DNA of 11,242 bases from NCBI GenBank assembly GCA_003530935.1, contig DPEO01000014.1, forward strand, positions 1 to 11,242, written 5' to 3'. Numbering within the stretch: the stretch's first letter is position 1; each line of letters begins with the position of its first letter. The DNA is from Desulfomicrobiaceae bacterium (lineage in GTDB: Bacteria; Desulfobacterota; Desulfovibrionia; Desulfovibrionales; Desulfomicrobiaceae). The notes under the pieces were generated by a model. It did no database searches. It was not told the DNA's origin and saw only the letters and a program-made list of their open reading frames with translations. Shown here in pieces: positions 4,619-11,242 of this stretch. A program made the translations under genes and the position numbers.

Positions 4619-7429
4619 ATGAACGACTACAAATCGACCCTCAATCTTCCCACCACCACCTTCCCCATGAAGGCCAACCTGGTGCACAACGAACCCAAGA
4701 TCCTCGCCCGCTGGCAGGAGACCAATGCCTACGCGGCCATGGTCGCGGCCAGCGACGGCCGACCCACCTACGTCCTTCACGACGGCCCGCCCTATGCCAA
4801 CGGCCACATCCACCTGGGCACGGCCATGAATAAAATCCTCAAGGACATCATCGTCAAACACCGCAACATGAACGGATTTCAGGCTCAGTACGTCCCGGGA
4901 TGGGATTGTCATGGCCTGCCCATCGAACTCAAGGTGGAGCAGGAACTGGGGGCGGAGAAATCCTCCCTGCCGGCCATGGAAATCCGCCGCCGCTGCCGTG
5001 CGTACGCGCTCCGCTACCTGGATATCCAACGAGAGGAATTCCGCCGCCTTGGGGTCTTCGGCCTGTGGGACAAGCCCTACCTCACCATGACCCCGGACTA
5101 TGAAGCCGCCACTGCCCGTGAGTTGGCCCGCTTCGCCGCCCGCGGCTCCGTGGTCCGCGCCAAGAAACCCATCTATTGGTGCGGCTCCTGCCAAACCGCC
5201 CTGGCCGAGGCGGAGGTGGAGTACGGGGACCACACCTCGCCGTCCATCTACGTCCGCTTTCCGCTGCCGGAATTGGCGCGCCGTATCCCTGCGGCGGCAG
5301 GACTTCCGGCCTTTATCGTCATCTGGACCACCACTCCCTGGACCATCCCCGACAACATGGCCGTGGCGGTCCACCCGGAGGCAACCTACGCCGCAGTGCA
5401 CGCAGGCGACAGCGTCTACGTCCTCGCCAAGGATTTACTGGAAGACTGCGCCTGCCGCTTTGGCTGGGAGGCCCCGCGCATCCTCGCGGAAATCGACGGC
5501 GCGGCCCTGGAAGGCCTCGTCGCCCGCCACCCCTTCTACGACCGGCCCTCGCCCGTCGTGCTTGCCGACTACGTCACCCTGGATACCGGCACCGGCTGCG
5601 TGCACACCGCCCCGGGGCACGGCCGCGAGGACTACGAGACCGGCCTGCGCTACGGCCTCGACATCCTCTCTCCCTTGGACGACGAAGCGCGCTTTTTGCC
5701 CAGCGTCGAGCTCTTTGGAGGCACCCACGTCTTTGCGGCCAATCCCCAGGTGATCGAAGTGCTGCGGGAGCGCGGCCATCTCCTGGCCGAGGAACGTATC
5801 ACCCACTCGTATCCCCACTGCTGGCGCTGCAAAAAGCCCGTCATCTTCCGCGCCACCACCCAGTGGTTCATCAGCATGGAACACGCAGACTTGCGCGGCA
5901 AGGCCCTGCAAGCCATCGACTCCGCCGTGCGCTGGATCCCCGCCTGGGGCAGGGAGCGCATCCACAACATGATCGCCTCGCGGCCGGATTGGTGTATTTC
6001 CCGCCAGCGCCTTTGGGGCGTGCCCATCATCGCGCTCTTGTGCCAGGACTGTGGCGAAGCCTACATGGATCCGCTCTGGGCCGAGGGCATCGCCGAGCGC
6101 TTCGCCCAGCATCCCACCGGCGCGGACCTGTGGTTCGAAACCCCGGTGGAAGAACTGGCCCCCCAAGGGCTCACCTGCCCCCATTGCCACGGCAGTCGCT
6201 GGGCCAAAGAAGATGACATCCTCGACGTCTGGTTCGACTCCGGGACCAGTTTCGCCGCCGTACTGGAAGGCCGCCCCGAATGCGGTTTCCCCGCCGATCT
6301 CTACCTGGAAGGCACGGACCAGCACCGCGGCTGGTTCCACTCCTCGCTCCTCGCCAGCATGGGCACCCGCGACACCGCGCCCTACCGGGCCGTGCTCACC
6401 CACGGCTTCGTGGTGGACGGCCAGGGACGCAAGATGTCCAAATCCATTGGCAATGTGGTGGCGCCGCAAGAGATCATCCAGAAGTTCGGCGCCGAGATCC
6501 TGCGGCTGTGGGTGGCGTCCGAAAACTACCAGGAAGACATGCGCATCTCCGACGAAATCCTCTCACGCCTGGTGGACGCCTACCGCAAGATCCGCAATAC
6601 GTGCCGCTTCATCCTTGGCGTACTCCACGACTTCGACCCCCAGACACACACGGTGCCCACCAGCGCCATGGAACCTGTGGACCGCTACGCCCTGCATTTG
6701 GCGCAAAAACGCCACGCGGCCATGCAAGCGGCCTACGCGGATTTCGAATTCCACCGCATCTACCACCAGTTGCACAACCTGTGCGTCACGGACTTAAGCT
6801 CCTTCTACCTCGACATCCTCAAGGACCGTCTCTACGCTGAGGCCAAAGACAGCCCCAAACGCCGCTCGGCCCAAACCGCGCTCTGGTCCATTCTCATGAC
6901 CATGGTGACGGACATGGCGCCGATTTTAAGCTTCACGGCGGAGGAAGTCCTGCTCCATCTGCCGCAGGCCCAGCGCCCCAATGTGCCCACCATCTTTGCC
7001 TTGCGCCAAGACTTCCTCATGGACCCCAAGCTCTCGGCCGAGGAGCAGAAACTCTGGGAAACCCTCATGGCGCTGCGCGCCGGAGTCGCCAAGGCCCTGG
7101 AGGCCAAACGCCAAGCCAAGGAGATCGGACATTCCCTGGAATCCCGTGTGGAGGTCTTCGTCTCGGCCCAGCTGGCGGACCAGATGGCGAAGGGCGGTGT
7201 CAATCTCCAGGAACTGTGCATCGTGAGCCAGCTGAGCCTCCACACCTCCCCAGCCCCACAGGATGCGGTGGCCTGCGAGGATCTCGAGGGTGCCTGGATT
7301 CATGTGGCGCCAGCGCACGGGCGCAAGTGCGCCCGCTGCTGGATCTTCCACGAAGCGGTCGGGCAGGACGCGGGCTCTCCGGATACCTGTCCGCGGTGCA
7401 CCGCCGTGCTTCGAGGCATCTCGGCATGA
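4619..7429 (+). CDS. ileS: Isoleucyl-tRNA synthetase
   Basis: This class I aminoacyl-tRNA synthetase charges tRNA-Ile with isoleucine and hydrolyses mischarged Val-tRNA-Ile. The 936-residue length matches the bacterial form (E. coli 938). Visible in order are LHDGPPYANGHIHLGTA at 53-69, containing the HIGH-type motif as H65-L-G-T68, and VPGWDCHGLPIE. The editing (CP1) domain follows, with IWTTTPWTIPDNMAVAVHP and GTGCVHTAPGHGREDYE. Next come DVWFDSGTSF, EGTDQHRGWFHSSLL, KMSKS at 605-609, the anticodon-binding helical region, and a C-terminal zinc finger C904/C907/C924/C927 (CARCW ... CPRC). The C-terminal zinc and short form indicate the bacterial (IleS1) type rather than the mupirocin-resistant eukaryote-like IleS2. 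The stop overlaps the lspA start (ATGA); ileS-lspA linkage is conserved in many proteobacteria. Confidence 0.98.
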   Translation: MNDYKSTLNLPTTTFPMKANLVHNEPKILARWQETNAYAAMVAASDGRPTYVLHDGPPYANGHIHLGTAMNKILKDIIVKHRNMNGFQAQYVPGWDCHGLPIELKVEQELGAEKSSLPAMEIRRRCRAYALRYLDIQREEFRRLGVFGLWDKPYLTMTPDYEAATARELARFAARGSVVRAKKPIYWCGSCQTALAEAEVEYGDHTSPSIYVRFPLPELARRIPAAAGLPAFIVIWTTTPWTIPDNMAVAVHPEATYAAVHAGDSVYVLAKDLLEDCACRFGWEAPRILAEIDGAALEGLVARHPFYDRPSPVVLADYVTLDTGTGCVHTAPGHGREDYETGLRYGLDILSPLDDEARFLPSVELFGGTHVFAANPQVIEVLRERGHLLAEERITHSYPHCWRCKKPVIFRATTQWFISMEHADLRGKALQAIDSAVRWIPAWGRERIHNMIASRPDWCISRQRLWGVPIIALLCQDCGEAYMDPLWAEGIAERFAQHPTGADLWFETPVEELAPQGLTCPHCHGSRWAKEDDILDVWFDSGTSFAAVLEGRPECGFPADLYLEGTDQHRGWFHSSLLASMGTRDTAPYRAVLTHGFVVDGQGRKMSKSIGNVVAPQEIIQKFGAEILRLWVASENYQEDMRISDEILSRLVDAYRKIRNTCRFILGVLHDFDPQTHTVPTSAMEPVDRYALHLAQKRHAAMQAAYADFEFHRIYHQLHNLCVTDLSSFYLDILKDRLYAEAKDSPKRRSAQTALWSILMTMVTDMAPILSFTAEEVLLHLPQAQRPNVPTIFALRQDFLMDPKLSAEEQKLWETLMALRAGVAKALEAKRQAKEIGHSLESRVEVFVSAQLADQMAKGGVNLQELCIVSQLSLHTSPAPQDAVACEDLEGAWIHVAPAHGRKCARCWIFHEAVGQDAGSPDTCPRCTAVLRGISA

Positions 7430-7929
7430 GACTTCCCCACCGGCTGCCATGGATCCTCGGGGTTGCCACGGGCGTGACCCTGCTCGATCAGCTCACCAAG
7501 GCGTGGGTCCAGGCATCGATTCCCCTTTGGGGTGTCGGCCCGCGCCTTGTTCCCGGCTTTTTCCAGATCGTGCACAGCCAAAACCGGGGCGCGGCCTTTG
7601 GATTCCTCAACCGGTGGGACGTCTCTTGGCAACAGCCCCTCTTCGTCCTCATCACGTTGGCCGCGATAGTGTTTTTAGGGGTGCTCGCCCGCAGCAAGGA
7701 CAACCGTGGCTGGCTCTATCCGCTCGGCCTCGGGGCGATCCTCGGAGGCGCCATAGGCAACCTCATCGATCGCCTCCGTTTCGGCGCGGTGGTGGATTTT
7801 CTCGACGTTTACGTGGGCGACTGGCACTGGCCCGCCTTCAACGTGGCCGATAGCGCCATTTGTGTGGGCGTGGGCCTGTTGCTTATCGCCCAATGGCAAA
7901 GCCCATGTACCCAGTCCTCTTCCACATAG
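7426..7929 (+). CDS. lspA: Lipoprotein signal peptidase (signal peptidase II)
   Basis: LspA is an inner-membrane aspartyl protease that removes the signal peptide from diacylglyceryl-modified prolipoproteins. The 167-residue product has four hydrophobic stretches (about 8-26, 70-88, 97-113 and 141-155). It has the family motifs TLLDQLTKAWV (18-28), SQNRGAAFGFL (51-61), GGAIGNLIDRL (107-117), VVDFLDVYVGDWHWPAFNVADSA spread over 122-144, and the active-site Asp pair D124 (VVDF) and D142 (ADS), as in P. aeruginosa LspA. D115 in the IDR motif is also conserved. The start is fixed by the ATGA overlap with ileS. The 3' end overlaps lgt by 25 nt, so the two lipoprotein maturation enzymes are produced together. 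Confidence 0.97.
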   Translation: MRLPHRLPWILGVATGVTLLDQLTKAWVQASIPLWGVGPRLVPGFFQIVHSQNRGAAFGFLNRWDVSWQQPLFVLITLAAIVFLGVLARSKDNRGWLYPLGLGAILGGAIGNLIDRLRFGAVVDFLDVYVGDWHWPAFNVADSAICVGVGLLLIAQWQSPCTQSSST

Positions 7930-8675
7930 GCCCGTATACCCTGTACGCCTACGGTGTCTTTCTGGCGGCGGGCTTCCTTGGGGCTGCAGGCTGGGCCGCG
8001 CATGAAGCTCGTCTGCGCGGCCTTGATGCAGGCCGCATCCCCTTGCTCCTTTTGGCTGCGATCTTTGGCGCAACCGTGGGTGGCCGTATGGGGTACGTCC
8101 TACTGCACCCGGCCTTTTTTTGGGAACATCCCGAAGAGATCCTGTTTTTGTGGCGCGGAGGACTCCTCTACGCCGGAGGGGCCCTGATGAGCGGGGCGTG
8201 CCTCCTTGCCGCCATCGGACACCGGCATCCAGACCTCTGGCCCTGGCTCGACGCCCTGGCCCCAGCCGCGGCCCTGGGCGAGGCCATAGGCCGCATGGGC
8301 TGTCTCTTTGCCGGCTGCGGTTTCGGACCAGCAACCGCCTTGCCTTGGGGCATCCGCCTCACCCATCCTGAGGCCGCAGGGCCGCTCTTCACCCCCCTGC
8401 ACCCGACGCCGGTCTACTTCGCACTGGCGGCCATCGCCCTTTTTGCCCTACTGTGTGCTCTGCGCGAGCGCCTCAGAAGCCGCTCTGGCCTGGCCGCAGG
8501 GATTTTCCTCACCACCTGGGGAAGTATCCAGGCAGGGCTCCTGCCCTTCCACGAAACGACTTTTGCGAACCTGGGGTATGCGCGTGCCCTGACGGCCCTC
8601 ATCGGTGTCGCAATAGGTATATGGATTTGCACCACTCGGAGGCATCATGTGGATCGCGGAAATTCCAGCAGATAA
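7905..8675 (+). CDS. lgt: Prolipoprotein diacylglyceryl transferase (Lgt), divergent form
   Basis: Lgt transfers diacylglycerol from phosphatidylglycerol to the lipobox Cys of prolipoproteins in the inner membrane. This 256-residue protein has about seven hydrophobic segments. It starts like Lgt (YPVLFHIGPYTLYAYGVFL) and keeps GGRMGYVLLHP (59-69), GEAIGRMGCLFAGCGFGP (125-142), LPWGIRLTHPEAAGP and the HPTPVYF block at 166-172. It departs from E. coli-type Lgt: the FHGG His (H103 in E. coli) is Y-A-G-G here at 89-92, and the GRxGNFINxE signature reads GRMGCLFAGC, so the Asn and Glu positions are Cys or Gly. I believe GCFLAGCCYG-type Lgt homologues are common in deltaproteobacteria. No good ribosome site is visible. 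ATG 7905 fits the family N-terminus; ATG 7893 would add four residues. Translation is probably coupled to lspA. Linkage to lspA and a downstream lipoprotein supports a real Lgt role, though activity is inferred. Confidence 0.85.
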   Translation: MYPVLFHIGPYTLYAYGVFLAAGFLGAAGWAAHEARLRGLDAGRIPLLLLAAIFGATVGGRMGYVLLHPAFFWEHPEEILFLWRGGLLYAGGALMSGACLLAAIGHRHPDLWPWLDALAPAAALGEAIGRMGCLFAGCGFGPATALPWGIRLTHPEAAGPLFTPLHPTPVYFALAAIALFALLCALRERLRSRSGLAAGIFLTTWGSIQAGLLPFHETTFANLGYARALTALIGVAIGIWICTTRRHHVDRGNSSR

Positions 8676-8865
8676 ACTCATCTACGCCATTCCCCTGCTC
8701 CTTGTCCCCATCCTTCCCAACCTCTGGGCCATCGCCCACATCTACCGCCACGACTTTCCTTCCAGTACGGAAAAAATGGCCTGGCTCGTGGCCCAGATCA
8801 TCTTGCCGGTCTTCGGGGGCATTGGCTATATCCTCTCGGGACGAAAACGCGCCCGCAAACCCTAA
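8647..8865 (+). CDS. Small two-helix membrane protein, PLDc_N (phospholipase D nuclease N-terminal) family
   Basis: The 72-residue product has two predicted transmembrane helices, about 11-29 (LIYAIPLLLVPILPNLWAI) and 45-64 (AWLVAQIILPVFGGIGYIL), joined by a short loop HIYRHDFPSSTEK. The pattern LWAIAHIYRHDF...KMAWLVAQIILPVFGGIGYILSGRKR matches the PLDc_N domain, which forms the membrane anchor in front of cardiolipin synthases. Here it stands alone without any HKD catalytic domain. A GGAGG ribosome site lies 4 nt before the ATG. The start overlaps the lgt 3' end by 29 nt, and the lipoprotein gene follows after 16 nt. Its molecular role is unknown. The basic tail GRKRARK suggests a cytoplasmic C-terminus by the positive-inside rule. 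Confidence 0.8.
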   Translation: MWIAEIPADKLIYAIPLLLVPILPNLWAIAHIYRHDFPSSTEKMAWLVAQIILPVFGGIGYILSGRKRARKP

Positions 8866-8881
8866 CCGAAGGAAACCGCCT

Positions 8882-9739
8882 ATGAACACGCGCCTCTACT
8901 TTTGGCCGGGATTGCTCTTGCTCGCCACTTCCGCCTGTGTGGGGACTGCGGATTACTCACGCCTGCGTTCGGAGCTCTACGCCGAACAGCAAGCACGGCA
9001 AAAATTGGAAACGCGCGTCCAGCATATGGAGGCCAACGTCGCCCCAGCACAGGCCAATACTTGGGCGGAAGTGGAATCCCTACGCCGCCAGGTGGCGACC
9101 CTTTCCGGCCAGATGGACTCCCTCCAACGTCAAGGCAGCATGGCCCCAGGGCTTTCTCCGGCGGAACTCGACGCCCGCATCGCCCAGTTGGAAAAGCAGG
9201 TGCAAACCCTGGCCAGCCAGATGGGGATAGAACTCACGGGGACGCGCATCGGCGCCCCGACGCAGGCCACACCGCAAGAATCCACCGCCCAAGAAGGGCG
9301 GCCTGCCCCGCTGCCCCCGACCCAAACGCCGCCGTCCACCACCTCTGCGCCCGCAACGTCCGCCGAAGGGGCAGGCGCGGCGCTCTACCAACAGGGGCTC
9401 GACGCCTTCTACGCTCGGGACTACGCCAAGGCCCAGCAGCTCTGGGCGAATTTCGTCCAAACCAACCCCAAGGATCCCCTCGTCCCCAACGCCCTCTTCT
9501 GGCAGGGGGAAAGCTACTTCCAAATGGGTGAGTTCGCCAAGGCCGTACTCGCCTACCAGGAAGTCATCGAAAAATATCCCAACTCCACCAAGCTGCGCGC
9601 CGCCATGCTCAAGCAAGGCATGGCCTTTCTCAAGCTCAAAAAGACGCAAGCGGGCAAGCTCGTACTGCAAGATCTCGTCAAGAAGTATCCCAACACCCCG
9701 GAAGCCAAGCGCGCCCAAGACGTCCTCTCCGGGAAATAG
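8882..9739 (+). CDS. CpoB/YbgF-like coiled-coil TPR protein, predicted outer-membrane lipoprotein
   Basis: The 285-residue predicted exported protein has a signal sequence (residues 1-18, WPGLLLLATSA) ending at C19, followed by V20, so an outer-membrane destination is likely. The lipobox TSAC is imperfect at -3. Residues about 24-115 form a coiled coil with heptad Leu/Val. Residues about 120-163 are a Pro/Thr/Ala/Gln-rich linker, and 165-285 are tetratricopeptide-like repeats (LYQQGLDAFYARDYAKAQQLW, then ALFWQGESYFQMGEFAKAV and KQGMAFLKLKKTQAG). This is the layout of YbgF/CpoB (tol-pal system protein), which in E. coli coordinates outer-membrane constriction with septal peptidoglycan synthesis. 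AAGGA lies 8 nt before the ATG. No tolQRAB or pal gene lies nearby, so the Tol link rests on family resemblance only. Confidence 0.87.
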   Translation: MNTRLYFWPGLLLLATSACVGTADYSRLRSELYAEQQARQKLETRVQHMEANVAPAQANTWAEVESLRRQVATLSGQMDSLQRQGSMAPGLSPAELDARIAQLEKQVQTLASQMGIELTGTRIGAPTQATPQESTAQEGRPAPLPPTQTPPSTTSAPATSAEGAGAALYQQGLDAFYARDYAKAQQLWANFVQTNPKDPLVPNALFWQGESYFQMGEFAKAVLAYQEVIEKYPNSTKLRAAMLKQGMAFLKLKKTQAGKLVLQDLVKKYPNTPEAKRAQDVLSGK

Positions 9740-9748
9740 AGGTGTATT

Positions 9749-10192
9749 ATGACCACCCATGAAGTCAGCCGCATCGTGAGCCTCCGTTTTTCCCCAGAGA
9801 CCTCGGGCCGCCCCATGATGTACCATCTGGCCAAACGCTTCGACCTGACCTTCAATATCCTCCAGGCGTCCATCAATCCACGCCAGGAGGGACACATGAT
9901 CCTGGAGCTCGCGGGGACACGGGAAAACTATACGCAAGGCATTTCCTATCTCCAAGAGCATGGCATTCGGGTGACACCGGTGGCCAACCAGATCACCCGC
10001 AATGAAGAATCCTGCATGCATTGCGGCATGTGTACAGCCATGTGCCCGTCCAAGGCCCTGCATCTCGACCTGGAGACCCGCCGCGTAGAGTTCGACCGCG
10101 ACAAATGCACCGCATGCAACCAATGCACCCTGGTGTGCCCGGTGCACGCCATGCAGGTCCTCATCGACCCTGACGACCTGGTGACCCCATGA
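9749..10192 (+). CDS. NIL-domain protein with two [4Fe-4S] ferredoxin motifs
   Basis: The 147-residue cytoplasmic protein has an N-terminal NIL (ACT-like) domain at about 5-80 (IVSLRFSPETSGRPMMYHLAKRF, then NILQASINP and GISYLQEHGIRV). NIL domains are also found at the C-terminus of MetN methionine importers. It is followed by two CxxCxxCxxxC motifs, C89/C92/C95/C99 and C120/C123/C126/C130, each spaced for a [4Fe-4S] cluster. Proteins of this layout work with a DUF39 protein in the reductive conversion of aspartate semialdehyde to homocysteine in methanogens and are required for methionine synthesis in Desulfovibrio. A homocysteine/methionine role is therefore likely but inferred. No DUF39 gene is in the window. 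The gene starts 9 nt after the TPR gene with an AGAGGTG ribosome site and overlaps the next gene by ATGA. Confidence 0.9.
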   Translation: MTTHEVSRIVSLRFSPETSGRPMMYHLAKRFDLTFNILQASINPRQEGHMILELAGTRENYTQGISYLQEHGIRVTPVANQITRNEESCMHCGMCTAMCPSKALHLDLETRRVEFDRDKCTACNQCTLVCPVHAMQVLIDPDDLVTP

Positions 10193-10725
10193 GCCATCCC
10201 AACCGTACCTACGCCCGCATCGAAACCGCCCGCAAAGGACACGCGCGCATCCTGCCGCCTGGGCAGACCAAGCCGCTCTTTTCCGGATGCGCCGCCTGCG
10301 CCGTGGGCCTGCCCGCACGTCTGGATCCGGGCCTGCCCGAGGCCATCGTCCATACCCTGCGGGCCATGGACGAAAAACTCACCGCCATCCTCAACCTACT
10401 CAACGAGCGTTCACTGGCGGACGACTTTCCCATCCCTGTGCTCGTGCACGACATCAGCGGCGCAGGATTACGTATGAGCTCGCCTCACGCCTTTGCCATA
10501 GGGATGCAGGTGGAAATCGTTGTGGTCTTGAACGCCTTTCCCTTGCAGCTGGCCGGCACCTTGGGGACCATCGTCCGCCGTGATCAGCTGGATGACACCG
10601 CCTTATGGGCCGTGGAGTTCACCGACATCCGTGAATCCGAACGGGAAAAAATCATCCAATTCGTCTTTCAAGAACAACGCCAAAGCTTGCGGGCCCAACG
10701 CCAGACAACCACGGAGGGAGCATGA
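10189..10725 (+). CDS. PilZ-domain-like protein, possible c-di-GMP effector
   Basis: The 178-residue protein opens with YARIETARKGHARI (8-21), like the basic N-terminal switch of a PilZ domain. A helical insert follows (about 47-75, LPEAIVHTLRAMDEKLTAILNLL). A beta-barrel part carries DISGAG (D88, S90, G93), which fits the PilZ DxSxxG motif, and hydrophobic strands up to LWAVEFTDI. The two N-terminal arginines are R10 and R15, one residue wider than the canonical RxxxR, so c-di-GMP binding is uncertain. C34 and C37 (SGCAACA) form a CxxC that standard PilZ domains lack. The stretch IRESEREKIIQFVFQEQR is the usual closing helix. It overlaps both the upstream ferredoxin gene and the downstream CheZ-like gene by ATGA, so the three are probably translated together. 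The CheZ neighbour favours a motility or chemotaxis role. Confidence 0.75.
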   Translation: MSHPNRTYARIETARKGHARILPPGQTKPLFSGCAACAVGLPARLDPGLPEAIVHTLRAMDEKLTAILNLLNERSLADDFPIPVLVHDISGAGLRMSSPHAFAIGMQVEIVVVLNAFPLQLAGTLGTIVRRDQLDDTALWAVEFTDIRESEREKIIQFVFQEQRQSLRAQRQTTTEGA

Positions 10726-11242
10726 GCGCATCCATTGCCGATTCCATCGTCGAACACATTGCCGATCGGGCGGAAGAAACCATCCGCAACGTCATCGCCC
10801 AGACCTTGAGCGAAGAAATCCACCGCGCCCTCACCAAGGCCCTCACGGAGAGTGAATTCTATAAAACCATTACTCAAGATCTTCATTCCGGGCTGGGATC
10901 CATCTATAAAGAAATCCACTCAGCGACATCTGCAGGGAAAATCAACGGAGAGGATGCGCAAAATATTTTCTCCGAGACATCTCAACAGCTTGATGCCATT
11001 GTAGACACCACGGAAAAAGCCACCGAACAAATCATGAGCATCGTGGAAAAACACATGGATGCCGTTGCCCGCGTTCGTGAAAAAGCTGCCAGCATTCAAG
11101 GAGCAGCAGAGATCGAATCCTATCTCCAAGGGCTCGACACCGATCTCATGGAGATCATGACCGCGCTGAGCTTTCAGGACCTCACCGGCCAACGCATCAA
11201 GCGCATCGTCCATGCCCTGGATGAAGTGCAGCGTATCGTCTT
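10722..11242 (+). CDS. CheZ-like chemotaxis phosphatase, 3' end outside window
   Basis: The frame is open from the ATG at 10722 to the window end (173 complete codons). The product is almost entirely helical: an acidic N-terminal helix (SIVEHIADRAEETIRNVIAQTL), a long amphipathic region, then LMEIMTALSFQDLTGQRI (about 142-159). SFQDLTGQ carries the CheZ DxxxQ active-site signature with D153 and Q157, the residues that promote hydrolysis of phospho-CheY in the four-helix bundle of CheZ. The following KRIVHALDEVQRIV is also CheZ-like. Family members vary and the C-terminal CheY-binding peptide is not visible, so it is called CheZ-like. A strong GGAGG lies 4 nt before the start, which overlaps the PilZ gene stop (ATGA). 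From about 10850 the gene is more A/T-rich than its neighbours. Confidence 0.85.
   Translation, partial: MSASIADSIVEHIADRAEETIRNVIAQTLSEEIHRALTKALTESEFYKTITQDLHSGLGSIYKEIHSATSAGKINGEDAQNIFSETSQQLDAIVDTTEKATEQIMSIVEKHMDAVARVREKAASIQGAAEIESYLQGLDTDLMEIMTALSFQDLTGQRIKRIVHALDEVQRIV

Noticed and set aside
5435..6469. 344-codon open frame on the - strand inside ileS
   Set aside because: It is antisense to well-conserved IleS motifs and has no ribosome site or recognisable domain.
9080..10318. 412-codon open frame on the - strand
   Set aside because: It runs antisense across the TPR, ferredoxin and PilZ genes, which all have recognisable motifs. Its translation is low-complexity Gly/Arg/Leu without a known domain, as expected for antisense of GC-rich coding DNA.
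1..11242. CRISPR array, insertion sequence, tRNA/rRNA, prophage or defence genes
   Set aside because: I saw no spaced direct repeats, transposase or integrase motifs, tRNA-like cloverleaf or defence-family signatures; nearly all of the sequence is explained by housekeeping and signalling genes.

Overview
The window is a dense, GC-rich (roughly 60%) chromosomal segment from a Gram-negative bacterium with an LPS outer membrane. The combination of LpxI (instead of LpxH), a NIL-domain/ferredoxin protein of the type used for homocysteine formation in sulfate reducers, a small PLDc_N membrane protein and a PilZ/CheZ-like pair suggests a Desulfovibrio-like organism (Desulfobacterota). That assignment is inference from gene content; no rRNA or tRNA gene is present to confirm it.

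Region 1 (1-4055, + strand) is an outer-membrane and lipid A biogenesis operon: the 3' end of bamA, then skp/ompH, lpxD, fabZ, lpxA and lpxI. The genes are 15-30 nt apart or overlap by ATGA. LpxA, LpxD and LpxI catalyse lipid A steps. FabZ draws on the same (3R)-hydroxyacyl-ACP pool, and BamA/Skp deliver and insert outer-membrane proteins. lpxB is not in the window.

Region 2 (about 3999-4618) contains a dksA/traR-type zinc-finger gene on the - strand, convergent with lpxI and divergent from ileS. Its intrinsic terminator hairpin lies inside the last codons of lpxI. The 185-nt dksA/ileS intergenic region holds both start signals and only weak promoter candidates.

Region 3 (4619-11242, + strand) is one uninterrupted run of tightly packed genes: ileS, lspA, lgt (divergent signature), a PLDc_N two-helix membrane protein, a CpoB/YbgF-like predicted lipoprotein, a NIL + 2x[4Fe-4S] ferredoxin, a PilZ-type protein and a CheZ-like phosphatase cut by the window end. 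The ileS/lspA, NIL/PilZ and PilZ/CheZ junctions are ATGA overlaps, lspA/lgt and lgt/PLDc_N overlap by 25 and 29 nt, and I see no terminator within the run. LspA and Lgt are the lipoprotein maturation enzymes and would process the predicted lipoprotein encoded just downstream.

I found no mobile element, CRISPR array, RNA gene, phage or defence gene. The points most worth checking are the non-canonical Lgt, the coupling of a sulfur-metabolism ferredoxin to PilZ and CheZ-like signalling genes, the atypical PilZ protein with a CxxC pair, and the lpxI 3' end, which carries an antisense terminator and a possible frame ambiguity at an A6 run.
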